NCBI GenBank assembly: GCA_030247555.1 | Contig: JAOTSD010000005.1 | Span: 43,325-107,324 of the forward strand | Direction of reading: 5' to 3' | Origin: Siculibacillus sp. | GTDB taxonomy: Bacteria; Pseudomonadota; Alphaproteobacteria; Rhizobiales; Ancalomicrobiaceae | DNA length: 64,000 bases | Shown here: positions 9,642-17,750 of the stretch, one piece after another | How the letters are laid out: the number at the start of each line of letters is the position of its first letter | Position numbering within the stretch: the stretch's first letter is position 1 | The notes under the pieces: generated by a model | What the model saw: the letters and a program-made list of their open reading frames with translations, nothing else | Database searches by the model: none | Told to the model about the DNA's origin: nothing | Made by a program: the position numbers and the translations under genes

Positions 9642-10256
9642 ATGAGGATTTCTCCTCTCTCCCGGATGGTGGCCGTCCTGCTCGTCGCGAGCACCGGCCC
9701 GGCGCTCGCCCAGACGAAGCCCGCCCCCACCCCCGCCAAACCCACTCCCGCCGCCGCCAAACCGGCGCAGCCGGCCCAGGCTCCGCAGCCGGCCGCCTCG
9801 GCGCCCGCCCCGGCGGGATCGCCGATGCTGGTGATGGAATCGAAGGACTGGAAGGTCGTCACCGCCAACTCGGCGAAGGGCAAGGTCTGCTTCGCCATGA
9901 CCAAGCCGACCAAGATGGAGCCGGCGAACCTCAAGCACGGCGACGTCTTCTTCTTCGTGTCCACCCGTCCGGCGGAGAAGGTGCGCAACGAACCGAGCCT
10001 GCAGTTCGGCTACCCCCTCAAGGAGGGCAGCCCGGTCGTCATCGACATCGACGGCAAGAAGTACGACTTCTTCACCCGCGGCGACGGCGCCTGGTTCGAG
10101 AAGTCGACCGAGTACGCCGCCTTCCTCGAGACGCTGAAGAAGGGCAAGAAGATGACGGCCGCCGGCGCCTCGGCGCGCGGCAATCCGACCTCCTACGTCT
10201 TCTCGCTGGCCGGCGTCTCCGCCGCCATCGACGGCGCCGCCAAGGAATGCAAGTGA
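9642..10256 (+). CDS. Invasion-associated locus B (IalB) family protein
   Basis: 204 residues. A signal peptide (about 1-23, ending PALAQ) is followed by an Ala/Pro/Lys linker (about 24-60) and an IalB-type domain (about 63-204). The domain shows the family features: a Trp in the opening strand (SKDWKVV), an internal Cys in KGKVCFAMTKPT, and a C-terminal Cys in KECK that likely forms a disulfide with it. IalB proteins are exported proteins of alphaproteobacteria; Bartonella IalB is linked to red-cell invasion, but most homologues in free-living species have no assigned role. It is monocistronic. Confidence 0.82.
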   Translation: MRISPLSRMVAVLLVASTGPALAQTKPAPTPAKPTPAAAKPAQPAQAPQPAASAPAPAGSPMLVMESKDWKVVTANSAKGKVCFAMTKPTKMEPANLKHGDVFFFVSTRPAEKVRNEPSLQFGYPLKEGSPVVIDIDGKKYDFFTRGDGAWFEKSTEYAAFLETLKKGKKMTAAGASARGNPTSYVFSLAGVSAAIDGAAKECK

Positions 10257-10322
10257 TCGGGTGAAGCGGTCCGTCTTCCAAGACGGGGGCCTTCGCTCTA
10301 TATGAGAGCCGAGATCACGCGA

Positions 10323-10346
10323 GGCGGACGGGGAGACCCGTCCGCC
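10323..10346 (+). terminator. Hairpin with GAGA tetraloop after ialB-like gene
   Basis: A perfect 10 bp stem (GGCGGACGGG / CCCGTCCGCC) closed by a GNRA-type GAGA loop, followed by GTTTCGCG. It is a likely terminator for the gene ending at 10256, although the T-tract is short. A weak promoter candidate for rlmN (TTCCAA at 10276, TATATG at 10299, 17 bp apart) lies upstream of it, in which case the hairpin would sit in the rlmN leader. Confidence 0.55.
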
Positions 10347-10404
10347 GTTTCGCGTTCGGCCGTCGCCCGCGGGGCCGGCCGATCCGCTTCCTGAGGACCC
10401 GTCC

Positions 10405-11661
10405 ATGACCTCGCCCGCCCGCGCCGAGACCACCTCCGCCGACGCCGATCCGCTCACCGCGATCGTCAAGGCGGCGCAAGTCGCCGTCGCCACCCGCGAC
10501 GCCAAGCCCTCGCTCGTCGGCCTGACGCGGGAGAAACTCGCCGAAGCGCTGCGCGAGATCGGCATCGAGGAGCGGCAGATCCGCATGCGGGTCGCCCAGA
10601 TCTGGCACTGGATCTACTGGCGCGGCGTCTCCGACTTCGCCGCCATGACCAACATCGCCAAGGGCCTGCGCGCCGAGCTCGCCGAGCACTTCGTCGTCGG
10701 CCGGCCGGAACTGGTCACCGAGCAGATCTCGGTCGACGGCACCCGCAAGTGGCTCTTCCGCTTCCCGGCGCGCGGCGCCGGCAAGCCGGTCGAGGTCGAG
10801 ACCGTCTACATCCCCGAAGAGGGCCGCGGCACGCTCTGCGTCTCCTCCCAGGTCGGCTGCTCGCTCACCTGCTCGTTCTGCCACACCGGCACCCAGGTGA
10901 TGGTGCGCAACCTCACCGCGGAGGAGATCGTCTCCCAGGTGATCGTCGCCCGCGAGCGCCTCGGCGACTTCCCGGCCGGCGAGAAGGCCGACGGCATCCT
11001 TCCCGCCGAGGGGCGGCTCGTCACCAACATCGTGATGATGGGCATGGGCGAACCGCTGATGAACTACGAGGCGGTGCGCGACGCCATGCTGATCTTCGCC
11101 GATGGCGAGGGCCTGTCGCTGTCGAAGCGGCGCATCACGCTGTCGACCTCCGGCGTCGTGCCGATGATCCCCAAGATCGGCGCGGAGACCGGCGTCATGC
11201 TGGCGATCTCGCTGCACGCGGTGCGCGACGACCTGCGTGACGAACTGGTGCCGATCAACAAGAAGTACCCGATCGCGGAACTGCTCGACGCCTGCCGCGC
11301 CTATCCGGGCCTCTCCAACGCCCGCCGCATCACCTTCGAATACGTGATGTTGAAGGGGGTGAACGATTCGGCCGCGGACGCGCGCGAACTTGTGCGGCTG
11401 CTGCGCGGCATCCCGGCCAAGATCAACCTCATCCCGTTCAACCCTTGGCCGGGGTCGAAATACGACTGTTCCGATTGGGCGACGGTCGAGAACTTCGCCG
11501 AGATCGTCAACCGCGCCGGCTACGCCAGCCCGATCCGCACGCCACGCGGTCGCGACATCCTCGCCGCCTGCGGGCAGTTGAAGTCGGCCTCCGAGAAGCT
11601 CCGGGTGCGCGAGCGCCTCGCCCTCGAGGCGATGATCGGCGGGCGCGACGACGACGAGTGA
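10405..11661 (+). CDS. rlmN: Dual-specificity 23S rRNA/tRNA methyltransferase RlmN
   Basis: 418 residues; radical-SAM enzyme that methylates C2 of A2503 in 23S rRNA and A37 in some tRNAs. The cluster-binding triad C152, C156 and C159 lies in [12 protein letters not shown]. The two catalytic cysteines of the family are visible as C145 (GTLCVSS) and C389 (ILAACGQL), with the same 7-residue spacing from the cluster as in E. coli. An N-terminal helical RNA-binding part (about 35-120) includes [10 protein letters not shown]. The first 30 residues are a low-complexity extension, so the start could lie further in. An 11 bp hairpin follows the stop. Confidence 0.96.
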   Translation: MTSPARAETTSADADPLTAIVKAAQVAVATRDAKPSLVGLTREKLAEALREIGIEERQIRMRVAQIWHWIYWRGVSDFAAMTNIAKGLRAELAEHFVVGRPELVTEQISVDGTRKWLFRFPARGAGKPVEVETVYIPEEGRGTLCVSSQVGCSLTCSFCHTGTQVMVRNLTAEEIVSQVIVARERLGDFPAGEKADGILPAEGRLVTNIVMMGMGEPLMNYEAVRDAMLIFADGEGLSLSKRRITLSTSGVVPMIPKIGAETGVMLAISLHAVRDDLRDELVPINKKYPIAELLDACRAYPGLSNARRITFEYVMLKGVNDSAADARELVRLLRGIPAKINLIPFNPWPGSKYDCSDWATVENFAEIVNRAGYASPIRTPRGRDILAACGQLKSASEKLRVRERLALEAMIGGRDDDE

Positions 11662-11682
11662 GATCGGCGGAATTCCACGGAA

Positions 11683-11710
11683 TCCGGCCGACTCTCGACA
11701 GTCGGCCGGA
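11683..11710 (+). terminator. Hairpin after rlmN
   Basis: TCCGGCCGACT (11683-11693) pairs perfectly with 11700-11710 around CTCGAC. It lies 21 bp past the rlmN stop. The tail (CCTTGCGTC) has no T-run, so termination by this element alone is uncertain. Confidence 0.45.
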
Positions 11711-11793
11711 CCTTGCGTCAAGATCGTCGCAAGTGATTCGCTCCGCCGCCGCGACCGGCGACGGGGTTCTGCAGCCGAACGGCGGTGCCGCCC

Positions 11794-12306
11794 ATGTCCT
11801 CCCGTGAAAGCGTCCTCGATCGCGATCGCGCCGCCGTCGCCGGCGGGCGCCTCGGCCGGATCATCGTCGCCTATGTGCTCGCCGCCTTCGCCGGGGCGCT
11901 CGCCCGCACCTTCGGGCTGATCGCCCAGGAGACGGCGGTGCGCGGCTTCGCCGCGATGATCGAGACCAACGGCCTTTCCGCGCTGGTCGCCGTGCCGCTC
12001 TTCTCCGGCTTGGTCGTCTTTCTCGCCGCCGCACCCTTCGTCACCGCCTTTCTGGTCTTCGCCGAAGCGGGTGGGGCGCGGGCGCGGGCGCTCTACGTCG
12101 CCGCCGGCGCCGTCATCGGCCCGCTCGCCCAGGCGTTGATCGGGGTCTTCGACGCCTCGGGCCGTCCGACGAACCTCGCCCTCTACGGGTTGGCCGCCGT
12201 CGCCGGGGCGATCGCCGGGTGGGTCTACTGGACGGTGGCGGTGCGCGCCGCGCCGCCCGCGCCGCCGCGCCTCGAAGCCGCCCGTCGCGGCGAGCCTCAC
12301 TTCTGA
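11794..12306 (+). CDS. Hypothetical inner-membrane protein (four helices)
   Basis: 170 residues, no recognised family. Four hydrophobic segments are visible, roughly at 19-36, 60-85, 95-115 and 125-145 (for example IIVAYVLAAFAGALARTFGL and LYGLAAVAGAIAGWVYWTVA). The C-terminus is Pro/Arg-rich. It is followed 19 bp later by another small membrane protein, and the two probably form an operon. ATG at 11794 is used; GTG at 11785 in the same frame is possible. Nothing in the sequence points to a substrate or partner. Confidence 0.7.
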   Translation: MSSRESVLDRDRAAVAGGRLGRIIVAYVLAAFAGALARTFGLIAQETAVRGFAAMIETNGLSALVAVPLFSGLVVFLAAAPFVTAFLVFAEAGGARARALYVAAGAVIGPLAQALIGVFDASGRPTNLALYGLAAVAGAIAGWVYWTVAVRAAPPAPPRLEAARRGEPHF

Positions 12307-12325
12307 TCGACACGAGGAACGTGAC

Positions 12326-12802
12326 ATGCCGCCCTCCGCCGCGCTCTGGCGTTTCGTCGTCGCCTCGCTCGGATTCATCGCGGCGATGGTGACGAGCCTC
12401 GCCGTGGTGTTTCTCGCCATCTCGCTGAAACCGACCCTGAACCTCGCCGCGGGCGATGTGAAGCCGGCGGTCGACGGTGCCCTCGCCGGTCTCGGCGAGG
12501 CCTCGCTGCTGTTCCCGATCCTGATACGCGGCGTTTGGCCGCTGTGGCTGGTGCTGATCATGGCGGGCGAATTCCTGCGGCTGCGGGCCTTGGCGGCGCC
12601 GCTCTTCGGCTTCCCGGCCCTCGCCGCCGCCGCGGTCCTGACCACGATCGAGACACCGCCGGGCGATCTCCTCAGGGTGCTGGCCGCGGCCGGTCTCGTC
12701 GCCGGTTTCGTCCATTGGCTGATCGCCGGGCGCGGCGCCGGCATTTCCATGCGTTCCGGGCAGGACTCCTCCGAGGGAGGTCCGCGGCCGCCGCATGCCT
12801 GA
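12326..12802 (+). CDS. Hypothetical inner-membrane protein (four helices)
   Basis: 158 residues, no recognised family. Hydrophobic stretches at about 9-33, 62-82, 90-105 and 112-130 suggest four helices, the first followed by a periplasmic or cytosolic loop of about 30 residues. It starts 19 bp after the preceding small membrane protein, with ACGAGGAACGTGAC before the ATG as ribosome-binding site, so the pair is likely co-expressed and might act together. The C-terminal 20 residues are polar and poorly conserved in character. Confidence 0.7.
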   Translation: MPPSAALWRFVVASLGFIAAMVTSLAVVFLAISLKPTLNLAAGDVKPAVDGALAGLGEASLLFPILIRGVWPLWLVLIMAGEFLRLRALAAPLFGFPALAAAAVLTTIETPPGDLLRVLAAAGLVAGFVHWLIAGRGAGISMRSGQDSSEGGPRPPHA

Positions 12803-12872
12803 GCGAGCGAATCGGCGTTAAACCTCGGAGGTTCGCGTCGGCCTCCGTCGGCGCGCGGCGAGGAGAGCGGAC

Positions 12873-14060
12873 GTGGCCGAGCATTGGGACGTGGTGATCG
12901 CCGGCGGCGCGATCATGGGATCGTCGACCGCCTATTTCCTCACCCACGAGCTGGGCGCCGACGCCCGCATCCTGGTGGTGGAGAAGGACCCGACTTATTC
13001 GCGCTCGGCGACGACGCTCTCGGCCGCCTCGATCCGCCAGCAGTTCTCGACGCCGGAGAACATCCGCCTCTCCCGCTTCGGCATCGAGATGATCCGCGGC
13101 CTGAAGCCGGAGTTCGGTGCGGACGCCGACATCGGCTTCCACGAGAAGGGCTATCTGACGCTGGCCTCGCCTGCCGGCGTGCCGGTGCTCACCGCCAATC
13201 ACGCCGTCCAGACCGCCGAAGGCGCCGACATCGAGCTGATCGCGCCCGACGAGCTGGCACGGCGATACCCCTGGATGGCGCTCGACGGGGTGGCCCTCGC
13301 CGCCTACGGCCGAACCGGCGAGGGCTGGTTCGACGCCCACATGTGGCTCGATCTCCTGCGCAAGGCGGCGCGCCGCCGGGGCGCCACCTACGCCCACGCC
13401 GCCGTCACCGGCATCGCCCGCGACGGCAACCGCATCACCGGCGTCACCCTCTCCGACGGCCGCGAAATCACCTGCGACACCTTCGTCGATGCCGCCGGCC
13501 CGGCCGCCGGTGACGTGGCGGCGCTCGCCGGCATCACGCTGCCGGTCGAGCCGCGGAAGCGCTTCGTCTACGTCGTCCACTGCCGCGAGGCGGTCCCCGG
13601 CTTGCCGATGCTGATCGACGGCACCGTCGTCGCCTCCGGCGTATACGTGCGGCCGGAGGGGCAGTTCCACATCTGCGGCGTCTCTCCCTCCGATGAGGAG
13701 GATCGGCGCTGCGCCGACGACGACTTCGAGGTCGACTACTCGCTCTACGAGGAGGTGATCTGGCCGGCGCTCGCCACCCGCATCCCGGCCTTCGAGAGCC
13801 TCAAGCTGATCCGCGCCTGGGCCGGCCACTACGATTTCAACACCTTCGACCACAACGCCATCATCGGCCGCCACCCGGAAGTGACGAACTTCGTCTTCTG
13901 CAACGGCTTCTCCGGCCACGGCATCCAGCAGGGTCCGGCCGCCGGCCGCGCCGTCGCCGAGCTGATCGCCCACGGCGGCTATCGCAGCCTCGATCTCTCG
14001 GTCTTCGACTGGGGGCGGCTGCCGGCGGGGCGCAAGGTGGTGGAACTGAACGTCATCTGA
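12873..14060 (+). CDS. FAD-dependent oxidoreductase (DAO family)
   Basis: 395 residues. The N-terminal Rossmann motif GGAIMGSSTAYFL (about 11-23) and the VVEKDPTYSRSATT segment mark a D-amino-acid-oxidase-type flavoenzyme. The C-terminal FCNGFSGHGIQQGPAAGRAV segment is the second FAD-binding stretch, as in sarcosine or dimethylglycine oxidase-like proteins. It should oxidise an amine or N-methyl amino acid; the substrate is unknown. There is no signal peptide and no subunit partner genes (soxA/G/D) beside it, so it is more like a monomeric sarcosine-oxidase relative. Confidence 0.82.
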   Translation: MAEHWDVVIAGGAIMGSSTAYFLTHELGADARILVVEKDPTYSRSATTLSAASIRQQFSTPENIRLSRFGIEMIRGLKPEFGADADIGFHEKGYLTLASPAGVPVLTANHAVQTAEGADIELIAPDELARRYPWMALDGVALAAYGRTGEGWFDAHMWLDLLRKAARRRGATYAHAAVTGIARDGNRITGVTLSDGREITCDTFVDAAGPAAGDVAALAGITLPVEPRKRFVYVVHCREAVPGLPMLIDGTVVASGVYVRPEGQFHICGVSPSDEEDRRCADDDFEVDYSLYEEVIWPALATRIPAFESLKLIRAWAGHYDFNTFDHNAIIGRHPEVTNFVFCNGFSGHGIQQGPAAGRAVAELIAHGGYRSLDLSVFDWGRLPAGRKVVELNVI

Positions 14061-14110
14061 AGGCGCCGGGCTCGCGCTTCTCGCGAGGGAGGGGCTCCGG
14101 CTGCCGGCCG

Positions 14111-14207
14111 CTCGCGGGGCTCGCGGCGTTCGTCGCTCGCGAAACTCCACCGGAGCCTCGCGTTCTCCCGCCGCGGGGCGACGGGAGAACCGTTCCTCAC
14201 CCCTTCT
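14111..14207. repeat. Dispersed two-hairpin repeat, copy A (prfC 3' end)
   Basis: Copy A of an element found again at 24328-24424. Over the first 81 nt the two align without gaps with about 64 identities by hand count, and the last 12 nt (CTCACCCCTTCT) are identical and include the stop codon of the minus-strand gene. It holds two hairpins: 14138-14162 (11 bp arms with two mismatches, ACC loop) and 14162-14190 (9 bp stem GTTCTCCCG/CGGGAGAAC). It likely serves as the 3' end of the prfC transcript. Confidence 0.75.
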
Positions 14208-15792
14208 GATAATCCTTCACGTCGGAGAATTTCAGCATCTCCCAGCGGTCCTCCTCGTATTTGAGCGAGAACGTCGAGGTGGCGAGATGGACCGGATCGC
14301 CGTCGAGGTCGGTGCAGTTGGCGGACGAATCGCGGCGAGCGAATTCCTCGAGCTTCGCCGGCTCTTCGGTCGTCACCCAGCGGGCGACCGAGAAGCGCGT
14401 CGTCTCGAAGGAGATCTCGAGCCCGTATTCGGCGGCGAGGCGATCCTTCAGCACGTCGAGCTGCAGCGAGCCGACGACGCCGACGATCGGCTGCGAGCCG
14501 TCGCGCGGCTGGAACACCTGGACGACGCCCTCTTCGGCCATCTGCTGAAGCGCTTCCTTGAGCTTCTTGGCCTTCATCGCGTCGCCGACGCGCACCCGGC
14601 GCAGGATCTCCGGCGCGAAGGACGGCACGCCGCGGAACACCAGATCCTCGCCCTCGGTCAGCGTGTCACCGATGCGCAGCGTGCCGTGGTTGGGGATGCC
14701 GACGATGTCGCCGGCGAAGGCCTCGTCGGCGATCGAGCGATCTTGGGCGAAGAAGAACTGCGGCGCGGTGAGGCCGATGGTCTTGCCCGTCCGCACCAGC
14801 TTGACCCGCATGCCGCGCGTCAGCTTGCCCGAACACACCCGCATGAAGGCGATGCGGTCGCGGTGGTTGGGGTCCATGTTCGCCTGGATCTTGAAGACGA
14901 AGCCGGCCATCTTCGGCTCGTCGGCCTTCACGACCCGGGTCGCGGCATGCTGCTCGCGGGGGCTGGGCGCGAAGCGGCCGAGCGCGTCGATCAGGTCCTG
15001 CACGCCCATGTCCTTCAAGGCCGAGCCGAAATAGACCGGCGTCAGGTGCCCCTCGAGGAACGACTGCTGGACATAGGGCTTGGCCGCCCCTTGCGCCAGC
15101 AGCACCTCCTCCTGGAACTGCTCGAAATCCTGTGGCTGTAGGAGACCGGCGATGCGCGGATCGCCCGGGCCGGAGACCGGGATCGAGTCCTCGGCGTCCT
15201 TCAGCCGAATGGTGTTCGCGTCGAGATCATAGGTGCCGGCGAAGGCGCGGCCGCGGCCGATCGGCCAGCATTTCGGCGTGGTGTCGAGCGCCAGCGAATT
15301 CTCGATGTCGTCGAGCAGCTCGAACGGATCCATCGTCTCGCGGTCCATCTTGTTGATGAACGTGACGATCGGGATGTCGCGGAGGCGGCAGACCTCGACC
15401 AGCTTCAGCGTCCGCGCCTCGACGCCCTTCGCCGCGTCGAGCACCATGACGGCGGCGTCGACGGCGGTCAGCGTCCGGTAGGTGTCCTCCGAGAAGTCCT
15501 CGTGGCCGGGCGTGTCGAGCAGGTTGAACACCCAGTCGCGGTATTCGAAGGTCATGACCGAGGTCATCACCGAGATGCCGCGCTCCTTCTCGATGCCCAT
15601 CCAGTCCGACCGCGTCTGCCGTCGATCGCCCTTGGCGCGCACCTGCCCCGCGAGCTGGATGGCGCCGCCGAAGAGCAAGAGCTTCTCGGTCAGCGTCGTC
15701 TTGCCGGCGTCGGGATGCGAAATGATCGCGAAGGTGCGGCGACGGGAGACAGGATCGGCGGCGGTGTCGTGCGCCGGGAGATGTGCGGACAT
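14197..15792 (-). CDS. prfC: Peptide chain release factor 3
   Basis: 531 residues, the usual length. RF3 is the translational GTPase that recycles RF1/RF2 from the ribosome after termination. The G1 motif SHPDAGKTTL (about 25-34), G3 DTPGHEDFSEDT and G4 NKMDRE are intact, and the EF-G-like domain 2 and the C-terminal SLQLDVLKDRLAAEYG region follow. The C-terminus reads DYQKG. The gene is monocistronic on the minus strand and ends inside a repeat element that probably terminates the transcript. Confidence 0.97.
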   Translation of the reverse strand: MSAHLPAHDTAADPVSRRRTFAIISHPDAGKTTLTEKLLLFGGAIQLAGQVRAKGDRRQTRSDWMGIEKERGISVMTSVMTFEYRDWVFNLLDTPGHEDFSEDTYRTLTAVDAAVMVLDAAKGVEARTLKLVEVCRLRDIPIVTFINKMDRETMDPFELLDDIENSLALDTTPKCWPIGRGRAFAGTYDLDANTIRLKDAEDSIPVSGPGDPRIAGLLQPQDFEQFQEEVLLAQGAAKPYVQQSFLEGHLTPVYFGSALKDMGVQDLIDALGRFAPSPREQHAATRVVKADEPKMAGFVFKIQANMDPNHRDRIAFMRVCSGKLTRGMRVKLVRTGKTIGLTAPQFFFAQDRSIADEAFAGDIVGIPNHGTLRIGDTLTEGEDLVFRGVPSFAPEILRRVRVGDAMKAKKLKEALQQMAEEGVVQVFQPRDGSQPIVGVVGSLQLDVLKDRLAAEYGLEISFETTRFSVARWVTTEEPAKLEEFARRDSSANCTDLDGDPVHLATSTFSLKYEEDRWEMLKFSDVKDYQKG

Positions 15793-15865
15793 GGGGGCGA
15801 TCTCGAGGGTACTGCCGCGCGGATGATCGCGCGAGCGCAGGCAATGCCGGGGATGGGGGGCGGTG

Positions 15866-16669
15866 TCAACCGGCGTGGTGCCCGGTCGCGCCGGGTTCGC
15901 CCGCCGAGGCGGCCGATCCGACCGCCTCGTCCTCCTCTTCGCCGCCGCAGACCAGGCGCCAGAACTCGAACGCGTCCGAACACGGGGCGCCGTCGTCGAT
16001 CAGCCGCCAGTCCGGGGTGATCAGCCGCGGCAGATCGGGAAGCGGGCGGCCCTCGGGCCAGGCCGCACCGCCGATGATCAATTCGCAGAGCGTCGCGGAG
16101 AATGCCGCCGGCCACGGCGTCGCATCGCCCACGCCTACGCCGACCAGCGTCTCGAGCGCCGGAAAGCCGGAGAGATCGAGGCGTCGCAGCGCCGGGGCGG
16201 TGCCGATGTCGAGGGCGACGAGCTTCGGCAGCCGGCCGAGCGCCGCGAGGTCGTCGATCGGCGTCCTGCCGAGGTCGAGACGGCGGAGCGTCGCCGACCC
16301 GGCGAGCGGCGAGAGGTCGGTGACGGCGGTGCGATCGATGTTCAGTTCGGCGAGCGCCGGGAGATGCGCCAGCGGCGCGAGATCGTCGACCGCGGTACGC
16401 ATCAGCGACAGTCGCTCGAGCCGCGGCGCGGCCGCGAGCGGCGCCAGATCCCGCACCCCGGTTCCCGTGAGATCGAGCGACACGAGGCGCGGCAGGCTCG
16501 CCACGAAGCCGAGATCGACCAGCTCCGCCCGGTCGGAGAAGTCGAGCATCGTCACTCGGTCGGCGAGGTCCGGATCGACCGGCCGTCCCGCCAGGATCGC
16601 CGCTCGGATGGTTCCGTCGAGATCCGAGAGCGCCCGCACCTCGGCGCGGATGCGATCGTCGTCGCTCAC
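15866..16669 (-). CDS. Leucine-rich repeat protein translationally coupled to rpoH
   Basis: 267 residues. After about 40 residues, at least five LRR units of 20-22 residues run to about residue 160, for example LVSLDLTGTGVRDLAPLA, LERLSLMRTAVDDLAPLA and LAELNIDRTAVTDLSPLA. The spacing and DLSPLA-type loops are internalin/SDS22-like. There is no signal peptide, so it is cytosolic. The C-terminal 90 residues are a separate region ending in an acidic GGEEEDEA tail. The GTG start at 16669 overlaps the rpoH stop codon (GTGA), so it is probably translated by coupling. LRRs of this kind bind other proteins; a partner of the heat-shock sigma factor is an inference from position only. Confidence 0.85.
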   Translation of the reverse strand: MSDDDRIRAEVRALSDLDGTIRAAILAGRPVDPDLADRVTMLDFSDRAELVDLGFVASLPRLVSLDLTGTGVRDLAPLAAAPRLERLSLMRTAVDDLAPLAHLPALAELNIDRTAVTDLSPLAGSATLRRLDLGRTPIDDLAALGRLPKLVALDIGTAPALRRLDLSGFPALETLVGVGVGDATPWPAAFSATLCELIIGGAAWPEGRPLPDLPRLITPDWRLIDDGAPCSDAFEFWRLVCGGEEEDEAVGSAASAGEPGATGHHAG

Positions 16670-17556
16670 GCCGGCACCGGCGCCTTGGCCTGCGCGCCCT
16701 TCATCACCGCCTCCTGCACCTTCTCGAAGGCGCGCACCTCGATCTGGCGGACGCGTTCGCGGGAGATGCCGAATTCGGCGGAGAGTTCCTCGAGCGTGAT
16801 CGGGTCCTCGGCGAGGCGCCGCGCCTCGAAGATGCGGCGCTCGCGCTCGTTGAGCACACCCAGCGCCTTGGCGAGCAGCGCCTTGCGACCGTCGAGCTCC
16901 TGGGAGGCTCCGAGCGCCGTCTCCTGGTCTTCGGTGTGATCGACCAGCCAATCCTGCCACTCCGCCCCTTCCTCGTCGGCCCTGACCGGCGCGTTGAGGG
17001 AGGCGTCGCCGCCGAGGCGGCGGTTCATCGACACGACGTCCTCTTCGGTGACGCCGAGCTTGGTGGCGATCTTCTTGACGTTGTCGGGGTGCAGGTCGCC
17101 CTCGTCGAGCGCCTGGAGCTGGCTCTTGACCCGGCGCAGGTTGAAGAACAGCCGCTTCTGGTTGGCGGTCGTGCCCATCTTCACCAGGGACCACGAGCGC
17201 AGGATGTACTCCTGGATCGCCGCCTTGATCCACCACATGGCATAGGTGGCGAGGCGGAAGCCCTTCTCCGGCTCGAAGCGCTTGACCGCCTGCATCAGGC
17301 CGACGTTGCCTTCGGAGATCACCTCGGAGATCGGCAGGCCGTAGCCGCGATAGCCCATGGCGATCTTGGCCACCAGCCGCAGATGCGAGGTGACGAGACG
17401 TTCGGCGGCCTTGGGATCCTGGTGCTCGCGCCAGCGCTTGGCGAGCATGTATTCTTCCTGGGGCTGCAGCATCGGAAAACGGCGGATCTCGTCGAGATAG
17501 CGAGACAGGCCGCCTTCGAGCGAGGCGAGCGCGGGAAGCGTCGTGGTCTGGGCCAT
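16666..17556 (-). CDS. rpoH: RNA polymerase heat-shock sigma factor (sigma-32)
   Basis: 296 residues. The region 2 segment (LVTSHLRLVAKIA, SEVISEGNVGLMQAVKRFEP, GFRLATYAMWWIKAAIQEYI) is classic sigma-70. The QKRLFFNLR stretch is the RpoH box that separates RpoH from the housekeeping sigma factor. Region 4 with SREFGISRERVRQIE-like residues (FGISRERVRQIEVRAFEKV) binds the -35 element. It directs transcription of chaperone and protease genes. ATG at 17556 is preferred; an in-frame ATG at 17658 would add 34 atypical residues. An LRR gene follows with a 4 bp overlap. A TATGAT at 17675-17670 on the minus strand could be its -10 element, but I find no good -35. Confidence 0.96.
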   Translation of the reverse strand: MAQTTTLPALASLEGGLSRYLDEIRRFPMLQPQEEYMLAKRWREHQDPKAAERLVTSHLRLVAKIAMGYRGYGLPISEVISEGNVGLMQAVKRFEPEKGFRLATYAMWWIKAAIQEYILRSWSLVKMGTTANQKRLFFNLRRVKSQLQALDEGDLHPDNVKKIATKLGVTEEDVVSMNRRLGGDASLNAPVRADEEGAEWQDWLVDHTEDQETALGASQELDGRKALLAKALGVLNERERRIFEARRLAEDPITLEELSAEFGISRERVRQIEVRAFEKVQEAVMKGAQAKAPVPA

Positions 17557-17750
17557 GGGATCAGCGCCCTCGTCATGGTTCGGGATCGGGGGATCCGATC
17601 CCGGGGAGACCCCCGTGCGGGCGATCTCCTCGTCGTCCGGCGCCCGCTCCTGCGGCACGCCGGAGAAAGATCATATCGCAACTCGTGGCGAAATCGCGAC
17701 CGGCTTTCCGATCACGATGGTGGGATGGAAGGTGAACGCGACGTCTCGCC

